DNA from: Gillisia sp. CAL575 | GTDB taxonomy: Bacteria > Bacteroidota > Bacteroidia > Flavobacteriales > Flavobacteriaceae | Direction: 5' to 3' | Assembly (NCBI RefSeq): GCF_000403785.1 | Contig: NZ_APHJ01000021.1 | Coordinates: 310,001 to 374,000, forward strand | Length of the DNA stretch: 64,000 nucleotides | Part shown: one piece after another, positions 27,264 to 34,289 of the stretch | How the letters are laid out: the number at the start of each line of letters is the position of its first letter | Position numbering within the stretch: position 1 is the stretch's first letter | Made by a program: the position numbers and the translations under genes | The notes under the pieces: model-generated | The model's database searches: none | What the model saw: only the letters and a program-made list of their open reading frames with translations | Told to the model about the DNA's origin: nothing

Positions 27264-29591
27264 TTAGTCTTCCAGTCTGATTGTTTTTTTAAGAATCACT
27301 GCGTCGTTCAGCACAAAAGGTTTCGGCATTTTCGCTTTATCTCTCTTCTTTACATTCAAGTCTGCATTATTTAACAAATCGTAACTGCTTTCAAATAAAA
27401 TAATTTCTGGTGCAGCCTTTTCCCTTGTCGTGAAATTTATGATCAAAGTGTCTGCATTGGCAGCATGATAGGTAAGTAACCTATCACTCCATCTCTTTTT
27501 AAATACGTGATAAACACCTGATTTTGTAGTCAAAGAATCTGCTTTTAGCCTATTCACTTCAAAGGTCTCAAAATTATAAGAACTATTTAAAAACAGTTCC
27601 ATCCTATTCACCTTTCTATTTGGAGCGATCTTTAAGGAATAAGTATTGGATTTAGCTATAGAATCTTCATTCTTTATTTTTTTATAAACGATTCCAGAAG
27701 AAGGAATCTTAACAACTGGCGCAGCAGCTTTATATTTAAAACCAGAACCGTATTTACTCTCAAAAGCATTATCTGTAATTTCAGATTTACTAGGATCTTC
27801 TCCAAAATATTCTTTATTCCAATCGTCTAATTTAAGATCATAGGAATTCCAACTAGCAGAATTAGTATCCTCATCTAAAACATATACCAAACTATCTGGT
27901 CTTGGATGATCTTCATTAAAATCTGAATTAAAGTGAGCAATAATAAACATGGTGATCGCACCTACACCCAATATCGCAGCCAATGTTTTTTTAGATTTAA
28001 AATATCCAAAAACCGGTAAAAACAAAGTGAATATTAACACCGCTAATATTCCTGCCACAAACAAGATCTTAAGTCCCAAAGCTACTGGGAAACTAGAGAT
28101 AAAGGGAAGAATTAAAACTAAAGCCGGCAGACTTAATAATAGCATTAGGAACAAATTTGGCCTTTTCTGACGGATCATAACCCAGAGTTGAAAAATCCCA
28201 AAGAATCCTGGGATAATAAAATATGCTGCGCCTTTTAAATAGAAGGCGGTAAGAGCACATATTAGCAACCAGAAGAAAAGGGGGAAGACAAAAACACTTG
28301 CTTGATCCTTTGATTTGTCAAAAAAGTGATAAGTATAAAAACTTATTGCCAAACTCAAAAATATTGCAAAAGCTATATAATAATAACCATTATAGGTGAA
28401 ACCATTAAGCATTTCTCCGTATTCTGGATAAATAAGCATACAGAACCTCCAAATTAAAAATACAAGAGCTCCAGAGCCTAATAAGCTTATTAAAAATGGA
28501 ATCGCCGCTTTCAGAATTAATTTTGGCAGCAGTTTACTTTTATAAATTCCAAATACAACTACTCCAAAAAACAAAAGAAAGCCTATAATTAGCATTGGTA
28601 GAATCCAAGCAAAAGGATAGCTTACTATCTCTCCCATTGGTAAATTGAAATAAATAAGATCTTCTTTAGAATCAAAACTATCAAGATCTGCATCCTTGAA
28701 AAATGTAAGTAAAGGCATAAGATAACTTCCTTGGTGTGCCAAGGTTTCTATATCTAGATTTGTTGGAATATCATTGGCAGAGTGATAATCGAAATGGTCG
28801 TCTATAAAGGCAAAATTAAAACCGTTTATATTTCCTTGTTCCCTCAAAACGGTGAGATCTGTATCGTTTGGAAGCATTTTATAGATGCTATAAGCTAAAG
28901 AATTAGTTACAGGAAAATTAGGCTGCGCCTTGATGAAATCCTGAATAAGCTTCGAATTTCCGCTATTTGTTTCCAATAACATAAAAGAATTTCCGCCACT
29001 CCCACGGGCTTCAAAATTAAGTGCAAGTCCTACTTGTGCTGCCCATGGATGCTTATTCACAAACAACTCTGCTCCATTTAGTCCAAGTTCTTCTGCATCT
29101 GTAAATAAGATAATAATATCATTTTTAGGTGAGTTTCCTCCAGCCAACAATGCACGAACACCTTCCAAAATAGTTGCTACTCCACTACCTGCATCACTGG
29201 CTCCAAAAGAAGAATGGCCTGCAGAATCGTAATGGGACATCAACAATAGTGCTTTCCCTTCTTCACTGCCTTCAATTCTAGCCAAAATATTTTGAGGTCT
29301 AGTAAGCATCCCTTTATTAGTTAAGCTATAACCTTCTTGAGTTTGCACTTCCAATTCCAGCTCTTGTAATGTTCTCACAATATAATTTCTCACGAAACTA
29401 TGCTCTGGGCTCCCAACAAAATGTGGTTGTTTGGAAATTTCTTCTACATGCTTAAAAGCGCGAGCGGTAGAAAATTCTAATTCTGAAACTTCTGCCTCAG
29501 TTATGTTTCTGGGCATACTTGAATAAAAAATAAACCAGATTATTACGGGAATAAGAAAAAGTATTAAAAGCGGAGGTAATTTTTTCAGCAT
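27264..29591 (-). CDS. M28-family membrane metallopeptidase
   Basis: A 775-residue protein: an N-terminal membrane anchor (LPPLLILFLIPVIIWFIFY), a zinc aminopeptidase domain (HYDSAG with His120, GASDAGSG with Asp133, DAEELG with Glu167/168, a late HSANDIPTN), and from about residue 325 roughly nine transmembrane segments plus a C-terminal extracytoplasmic domain. The layout resembles the ER metallopeptidase/Fxna group. The ATG at 29591 is preferred over one at 29666 because the latter adds a second hydrophobic stretch not expected in the family; the longer form is not excluded. Confidence 0.85.
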   Translation of the reverse strand: MLKKLPPLLILFLIPVIIWFIFYSSMPRNITEAEVSELEFSTARAFKHVEEISKQPHFVGSPEHSFVRNYIVRTLQELELEVQTQEGYSLTNKGMLTRPQNILARIEGSEEGKALLLMSHYDSAGHSSFGASDAGSGVATILEGVRALLAGGNSPKNDIIILFTDAEELGLNGAELFVNKHPWAAQVGLALNFEARGSGGNSFMLLETNSGNSKLIQDFIKAQPNFPVTNSLAYSIYKMLPNDTDLTVLREQGNINGFNFAFIDDHFDYHSANDIPTNLDIETLAHQGSYLMPLLTFFKDADLDSFDSKEDLIYFNLPMGEIVSYPFAWILPMLIIGFLLFFGVVVFGIYKSKLLPKLILKAAIPFLISLLGSGALVFLIWRFCMLIYPEYGEMLNGFTYNGYYYIAFAIFLSLAISFYTYHFFDKSKDQASVFVFPLFFWLLICALTAFYLKGAAYFIIPGFFGIFQLWVMIRQKRPNLFLMLLLSLPALVLILPFISSFPVALGLKILFVAGILAVLIFTLFLPVFGYFKSKKTLAAILGVGAITMFIIAHFNSDFNEDHPRPDSLVYVLDEDTNSASWNSYDLKLDDWNKEYFGEDPSKSEITDNAFESKYGSGFKYKAAAPVVKIPSSGIVYKKIKNEDSIAKSNTYSLKIAPNRKVNRMELFLNSSYNFETFEVNRLKADSLTTKSGVYHVFKKRWSDRLLTYHAANADTLIINFTTREKAAPEIILFESSYDLLNNADLNVKKRDKAKMPKPFVLNDAVILKKTIRLED

Positions 29592-29718
29592 AATAGAAAG
29601 AAATATTAGAGGTTTAAATATAAATAACATAAGCTGAATAAAATAAATATATGTCTCTGGTTTCATAAGGCGAAGAAATTGACTATATTAAAGAGCTAAT
29701 AATCAAAAACTTAGGGCT

Positions 29719-30186
29719 ATGGGGATTAAAAGTTTTCAAGGACAAAGGGCGGAACCCGAAAAGATACAGAGTGCACCAATTTTGGTAAAAGATTATATGT
29801 GCCATTCACTAATTACTTTTAGCAAGGATGATCCGCTTATAAAAGTGATAGAAACGCTTATGAAAAATAAGATATCTGGCGCTCCTGTTGTGAATGAGCG
29901 CAATGAGCTGTTAGGGATAATATCTGATGGTGATTGTATGAAACAAATTTCTGAAAACAGATATTATAACATTCCAATTGGTGATAGAAGAGTAGAAGAA
30001 TTCATGGAAACTAATGTGACTACAATAGATAAGAACGTAAATATTTTTGATTGCGCTTCTCTTTTTCACAAACATGACTGTAGAAGATTTCCAATTATTG
30101 AAAATGGCAAGTTGATAGGACAAATAAGCCGAAAAGACATCTTATGCGCAGCCATGAAATTAAGAGCTCAAAATTGGCATTGTTAA
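29719..30186 (+). CDS. Tandem CBS-domain protein
   Basis: A 155-residue cytoplasmic protein made almost entirely of two CBS motifs (VKDYMCHSLITFSKDDPL... about 25-85; VEEFMETNVTTIDKNVNI... about 91-147). Such pairs bind adenosine nucleotides and sense energy state; no catalytic domain is fused, so the partner is unknown. Its stop codon overlaps the stop of the convergent zinc-ribbon gene in a TTAA. Confidence 0.88.
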   Translation: MGIKSFQGQRAEPEKIQSAPILVKDYMCHSLITFSKDDPLIKVIETLMKNKISGAPVVNERNELLGIISDGDCMKQISENRYYNIPIGDRRVEEFMETNVTTIDKNVNIFDCASLFHKHDCRRFPIIENGKLIGQISRKDILCAAMKLRAQNWHC

Positions 30187-30530
30187 TTTCGTTTAACCAA
30201 AGCATAATAGTCGCCCTCTAACGGCAAATAACCTTGATCGTACACAAAATAATATACAGTGCCAGTCTTGGTAGTATAAATACTTGTGAAATTTTCAAAA
30301 TTAAAACCTTTTGTCAATAACTTAGATTTAGTTGTTTTGGTTTTATCTGTGGGATTTAACTCTTGTAAAATCCTGTAATTTTTACGTAGTAGATTATTTA
30401 TATTTCTAACAAGGTTCGATGAATCCTTGTTAATCTTATTATTAAAGGCGTTCCTACAATAGTCACTACAGAATTTTTTATCTGTTCTCCCAACTATTTT
30501 TTCTCCACATTCTGGACAATCTTTTTGCAT
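30183..30530 (-). CDS. Small zinc-ribbon protein, unknown function
   Basis: A 115-residue protein with four N-terminal cysteines in CPECGEKIVGRTDKKFCSDYC (split here as CPECG and FCSDYC), a zinc ribbon like those of the DUF2116/YacG-like type, then a helical Lys/Asn-rich segment and a C-terminal domain with many Tyr residues (TGTVYYFVYDQGY). It may bind nucleic acid or protein. A heptamer repeat array lies 42-103 bp upstream of its start. Confidence 0.75.
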   Translation of the reverse strand: MQKDCPECGEKIVGRTDKKFCSDYCRNAFNNKINKDSSNLVRNINNLLRKNYRILQELNPTDKTKTTKSKLLTKGFNFENFTSIYTTKTGTVYYFVYDQGYLPLEGDYYALVKRN

Positions 30531-30571
30531 GATTTAAATATAAGAAAAAGAGTTGTTAGTTGACTAATTGA

Positions 30572-30633
30572 GGTTTCGGGTTTCGGGTTTCGGGTTTCGG
30601 GTTTCGGGTTTCGGGTTTCGGGTTTCGGGTTTC
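30572..30633. repeat. Heptamer array (TTTCGGG)8
   Basis: Eight perfect head-to-tail copies of TTTCGGG (30574-30629), with GG before and TTTC after. The plus strand has eight GGG tracts spaced by TTTC, so it could form G-quadruplexes. It lies in the upstream region of the minus-strand zinc-ribbon gene. Confidence 0.97.
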
Positions 30634-30653
30634 AATGCGAGCATTGTAAATAT

Positions 30654-31169
30654 TTACATCTTCAGTTTTATATAGGTATCTAGGCTTAGGAGTTTACCTT
30701 TTTTCAATTCATTATCTCTACTAGTGCTTTCCAAAGTAAATCCAAGTTTTTCTATGGCTCGTTTACAATTCAGATTTTCTGATTCTACTATGCCCTCAAT
30801 TCTATTAAGTCCTAATTCATTGAATCCATAATCGCAAATTAAAGGCATGGATTCTTGCATATATCCTCTACTCCAAAATTCCGGCAGTAACCAAAATCCG
30901 ATCTCTGCCTTTTTAAATTTTTTATTTAAATCATTAAAACCAGCAGCTCCTAAAAATTGTCCTGTTTTTGAATTAAAAATGGACCACCATTTTCCAGTAC
31001 CATTCTTTTCCAAGTCTTGGAACCAGATCATTTGTTCTTCTGTTGCCTCTAAGGTTTCAAAACAAACCCCATAATATTTAATCACCTCTGGGTTGGAAAG
31101 ACCTAGAAAAATGTCTTCTTTATCTGAAGCTGTAATTGATCTCAATTCTATTCTGGAAACGGATTTCAT
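30654..31169 (-). CDS. GNAT acetyltransferase, RimJ/RimL-like
   Basis: A 171-residue N-acetyltransferase. Motifs IELRSITASDKEDI at the N terminus, FLGAAGFNDLNKKFKKAEIGFWLLPEFW (read in parts, 80-105), the acetyl-CoA loop region SRGYMQESM and the C-terminal NRIEGIVESENLNCKRAIEKLGF block are typical of RimJ/RimL-type enzymes that acetylate protein N termini or small amines. Substrate unknown. A frameshifted GNAT gene lies immediately upstream. Confidence 0.9.
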   Translation of the reverse strand: MKSVSRIELRSITASDKEDIFLGLSNPEVIKYYGVCFETLEATEEQMIWFQDLEKNGTGKWWSIFNSKTGQFLGAAGFNDLNKKFKKAEIGFWLLPEFWSRGYMQESMPLICDYGFNELGLNRIEGIVESENLNCKRAIEKLGFTLESTSRDNELKKGKLLSLDTYIKLKM

Positions 31170-31204
31170 AACATCTAACTTTATAATAATTAATTCTTTA
31201 CATC

Positions 31205-31634
31205 CTAATAATAAAAATCATGAAGCTTGTCCAGAATAAAATCTGCTTTAGGATAGAGCTTATTTCCTAAAGTATTGGTTCTTTCTGTCTCTAACATAAC
31301 CCCACAGAATTTGTGGGCGCGGCAAACACTTGAGCCCTTTCTATTAGCCGAACTCTCAAATGTTGCCCTCTTGCTTCAGGCGAAACAAATAAATCGTTTA
31401 AAAGCCTGGCTCGTTTTAATCGGGTAGAAGAAAACAGAGGATCTAGTTGTACAAATCCCAATAGCTTATTTTCATCTGCAGCTGCAAATATTTTAGAATC
31501 TTTAAAAGACAGGCGATCTCTTATAAAATTAATCGCACCTATCAAATCTGAAGTTTGCCTATAAAACACTCTATAGATATCATATAAAAGGCTCAATTCT
31601 TTAAGATTACCTGTTTAACTTCGCGAATTTTCAT
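31205..31634 (-). pseudogene. GNAT acetyltransferase pseudogene with two frameshifts
   Basis: Only residues equivalent to about 14-110 stay in one frame (31291-31596). Upstream, another frame gives a good N terminus from ATG 31634 (MKIREVKQVIL) that must shift near 31610 to continue as KELSLLYDIYRVFY; downstream, at the GTGGGGTTATG near 31300, the open frame hits a stop while another frame continues as MLETERTNTLGNKLYPKAD...DKLHDFYY to a stop at 31205. One missing base at each site would restore a 143-residue GNAT protein. Either a decayed gene or two sequencing errors. Confidence 0.8.
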
Positions 31635-31751
31635 TTAAAGTGTTTGAAATAATTTAAGTGTTAATATAAAAATATAGAAAATACCTAATTTAGAAATTTC
31701 TTTCCTTGGATATTTTTCGTAAATTAATACTTCGAAATATTATCTCTCCCC

Positions 31752-31778
31752 ATCCTCCCCACTGTTGAGGATTTTTTT
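31752..31778 (+). terminator. Hairpin with T-tract ahead of the 31814 gene
   Basis: Stem ATCCTC / GAGGAT with a 9-nt loop followed by seven T residues on the plus strand. No plus-strand gene lies just upstream, so it could end a short leader or small RNA, or attenuate the gene at 31814. Confidence 0.45.
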
Positions 31779-31813
31779 GTTTTCAAAATTAACGATCATA
31801 AATTTTAGGGCTT

Positions 31814-32500
31814 ATGAGAAAACAGGTTTATCTAATTACTTTGTTGGCTATACTAATGTCTTTAGTATTGATAAGTTGGAAAAATTCAGATTCAAATAAT
31901 GACCTTAAGCAAAAGTCATCATTACAATACAAAACGAAATCTTTGACCTATCATAAAGTGAAAGATTATGAATTATGGAAAAAAGCATTCGATGAGTTTT
32001 TTGCTAAAAGAGTAAGAAACGGTGAATTAAGTTATGAGGTTGGAGTGCTAGAAGATAATCCTAACACCGTATATGTTTTTAATACTTGGAAATCTGAAGA
32101 GCACTATAAGAAATTTGCACAAGATGAGGAGTTAAAAGAAAAAATGATAGAAGCGGGTGTTATTGAAGCCCCAAAATCTCTTCTTTTAAATAAGCTGGAA
32201 GGAACTACTCAGCTGGAAAATAAAATTACAGGAATCATCTATCATGAAGTAGAAGATTATTTACAATGGAAACATGTCTTTGATGAGTTTGAAAGAACCA
32301 GGAAAGAATTTAGAGAAGTGAGCTATGAAGTAGGAACTATTAATGGGGATCGCAAATGGATATATGTGATGAACCAATGGAATAATATAGAAGATTATAA
32401 AGCATTTGTTAATGACGATAAATTAAAAGAAGCAATGGCTAATGCGGGCGTGATTGGAAAACCGGTGTTTTTGGTTTTTAATCCGAAAGAAAAAGGTTGA
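31814..32500 (+). CDS. Membrane-anchored protein with two ABM-like domains
   Basis: A 228-residue protein with an N-terminal hydrophobic signal or anchor (about 5-22) and two homologous copies of a domain of about 85 residues (45-129 and 141-226). Shared positions include a start like YHKVKDYELWKKAFDEF / YHEVEDYLQWKHVFDEF, then LSYEVG / VSYEVG and a W-E-Y-F segment, as in antibiotic biosynthesis monooxygenase-type dimeric alpha/beta barrels. The duplication may form an intramolecular dimer. Function unknown. Confidence 0.75.
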   Translation: MRKQVYLITLLAILMSLVLISWKNSDSNNDLKQKSSLQYKTKSLTYHKVKDYELWKKAFDEFFAKRVRNGELSYEVGVLEDNPNTVYVFNTWKSEEHYKKFAQDEELKEKMIEAGVIEAPKSLLLNKLEGTTQLENKITGIIYHEVEDYLQWKHVFDEFERTRKEFREVSYEVGTINGDRKWIYVMNQWNNIEDYKAFVNDDKLKEAMANAGVIGKPVFLVFNPKEKG

Positions 32501-32511
32501 GTAATTTGTTT

Positions 32512-32660
32512 GAGCTGTCTAAAATAAATATTTCTAAATGAAAGATAAAATAGAGGTTAGTTTATAATTATAGGAGGTATTGATTTCTAAGCATACAACC
32601 TTCCTTAACCTCTTAATTTTATCTTTTAAATCATTGAAATCTCTATGTTTTAGGCAGCTT
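32512..32660. repeat. Long imperfect inverted repeat, MITE-like or large terminator
   Basis: The left arm (32512-32560) begins GAGCTGTCTAAAA and contains AAAGATAAAAT...AGAGGTTA; the right arm (32603-32660) carries the inverse of both blocks (TAACCTC..ATTTTATCTTT and TTTTAGGCAGC). Arms of about 50 bp with small indels flank a 42-bp centre. The GCTGTCTAAAA terminus looks like an IS end, but there is no transposase. Lies between convergent genes. Confidence 0.65.
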
Positions 32661-32707
32661 TTTTATTTAAATTATTTCTATTTAATTCTCTCTTATAAGA
32701 TAATAAC

Positions 32708-33589
32708 TTAATCTTCACTTTTTAAACTATCGTAATAAGTACCACGGATCTTAGGCCCGTTAATAAAAGACTTTTCTGCCGCTGCATCTGTAATATAATC
32801 TTTAGTCAGACTTTCATCTGCGAGTATTTCCTCTCGACTTTTCCCTTCCTTTATTGCAGCATTCACGTTGGTCTGTATTCCTTCTAACATGTTTAAATAC
32901 TTCTCATAATCAGCATAACTCGCCAATGGACCATGTCCGGGAATTATTTTAGTTGAGGCATTTATTAAAAGTAAACCAGCTCTTGCGGCTTCTATATCTC
33001 CTGCTACACTCCCACCACTTTTAAGATCTATATATGGAAACATCCCATTAAAAAAAGTATCACCAGTATGAAGCACATTACTATTTGGGAAATAAATAAG
33101 AGCATCTCCATCGGTATGTGCATTATGAACATGAACTACCAAGATGTCATCACCATTTAAATGCAATTGCATTTTATGATAGAAAGTAATAATGGGTAAT
33201 CCAGATTGTTCCGTGTTTTTATCATCTTCTTTTAATCGCTTTCTAACATTTTCGTGAGCAAAGATCAGCGTTTCTTTCTTTTCGAAGTTAGAATTTCCAC
33301 CTGTATGATCCCCATGATGATGGGTGTTTACCAAATATTTCACAGGTTGATCACTCAACGATTTTATTGCTTCCTCAATTTTTGAAGACATCTGTGCATA
33401 TTGATCGTCAATCATAAACACTCCATCTTCACCAATAGAAACTCCAATATTACCTCCTGCCCCTTTAAGCATATAAATATTCTCATTTACTGGAATCACT
33501 TCTATTTGAATATCCTTCATATCCTGAAATGCAAACACAGAAGTGCTAAGCAATAAACTAAAGGCCACTAGTAGAAATGAATTTTTCAT
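32708..33589 (-). CDS. Exported metallo-beta-lactamase-fold hydrolase
   Basis: A 293-residue protein with a signal peptide (about 1-20, ending TSVFAFQ) and the MBL metal-binding motif HHHGDH (His90, His92, Asp94, His95), then HTDGD around residue 155, HTGDTFF and a late PGHGP. The spacing fits subclass B1-like periplasmic MBL hydrolases rather than glyoxalase II. Substrate cannot be inferred; beta-lactamase activity is possible but not shown by any specific residue. Confidence 0.88.
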   Translation of the reverse strand: MKNSFLLVAFSLLLSTSVFAFQDMKDIQIEVIPVNENIYMLKGAGGNIGVSIGEDGVFMIDDQYAQMSSKIEEAIKSLSDQPVKYLVNTHHHGDHTGGNSNFEKKETLIFAHENVRKRLKEDDKNTEQSGLPIITFYHKMQLHLNGDDILVVHVHNAHTDGDALIYFPNSNVLHTGDTFFNGMFPYIDLKSGGSVAGDIEAARAGLLLINASTKIIPGHGPLASYADYEKYLNMLEGIQTNVNAAIKEGKSREEILADESLTKDYITDAAAEKSFINGPKIRGTYYDSLKSED

Positions 33590-33682
33590 GATTTCTTTTT
33601 TTTAATTATTGTAATAATACAATCAAAGTCCCGTAATTAGTAAGATTTGTACATTATTTAATAAGTGTTCAATTGAACTTTC

Positions 33683-34120
33683 TTATTCCTTTTTAACTTG
33701 AATAAGAGTTGCTTGTGATGCAGCACAGAGTTTTTCTACTCCATTTTTCACTGCAAAAACATCTGATCTGCAAATACTAAGGGTTCTTCCAGATTTTAAG
33801 ACGTTGGCTCGGGCAATTAGTAAATCTCCAATACCCGGAGAGGTCAAGTTCAATTTGAATTCTACAGAAAGAACTGACGAATCTTCCTCCATAAGCGATA
33901 AAGACGCATAGCCTGCAGCATTATCTGCTAGTGCACTTATAATTCCTGCATGAAAATATCCGTTTTGCTGAGTAAGGTTTTCATTATATGGTAAATGAAT
34001 CTCACAAAAACCAGGCTCTACTTTAACTAGTTTCGCTCCAATAAAGTCCATAAATTTCTGAAGCTTAAAACTATCTTCAACCTTCTGTTTATAATTTTTA
34101 ATTTTCGGTTCAAACTGCAT
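33683..34120 (-). CDS. PaaI-family hotdog thioesterase
   Basis: A 145-residue hotdog-fold protein. The central helix segment GYFHAGIISALADNAAGYAS (60-79 approximately) and the following strands (VEFKLNLTSPGIGDLLIA) are typical of the PaaI/YigI acyl-CoA thioesterase group. The ATG at 34120 is preferred to an in-frame one at 34153 because the longer start adds a hydrophobic leader not expected in a cytoplasmic hotdog protein. Substrate acyl-CoA unknown. Confidence 0.85.
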   Translation of the reverse strand: MQFEPKIKNYKQKVEDSFKLQKFMDFIGAKLVKVEPGFCEIHLPYNENLTQQNGYFHAGIISALADNAAGYASLSLMEEDSSVLSVEFKLNLTSPGIGDLLIARANVLKSGRTLSICRSDVFAVKNGVEKLCAASQATLIQVKKE

Positions 34121-34188
34121 TTTTCTAGAATTAAATAAAAATATAATTTGCAAGTCTGTTAGTCGTCCAATAAGACACTTGACAATCT

Positions 34189-34272
34189 CGTCACCCTGAA
34201 CTTTATTCAGGGTCTTCTTCAGACTTAATGGGATGCTGAAACAATTCCGATAGCTTTCGGATCAGCATGACG
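34189..34272. repeat. Dispersed palindrome, CTGAA family (copy 2)
   Basis: Outer arms CGTCACCCTGA and TCAGCATGACG enclose two internal hairpins: CCCTGAACTTTATTCAGGG and CCGATAGCTTTCGG. Related to the elements at 27108-27171 and 50612-50694. Confidence 0.65.
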
Positions 34273-34289
34273 ATTAATCTTAAATATAA

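Noticed and set aside
30572-30633. Coding repeat
   Set aside because: The heptamer changes frame every unit and lies outside any gene.
31291-31596. A complete 101-residue GNAT gene
   Set aside because: Both ends are cut off by frameshifts; the missing N and C termini are found in the neighbouring frames.
32708-33589. Beta-lactamase resistance gene
   Set aside because: The MBL motif alone does not show beta-lactamase activity; many exported MBL proteins have other substrates.
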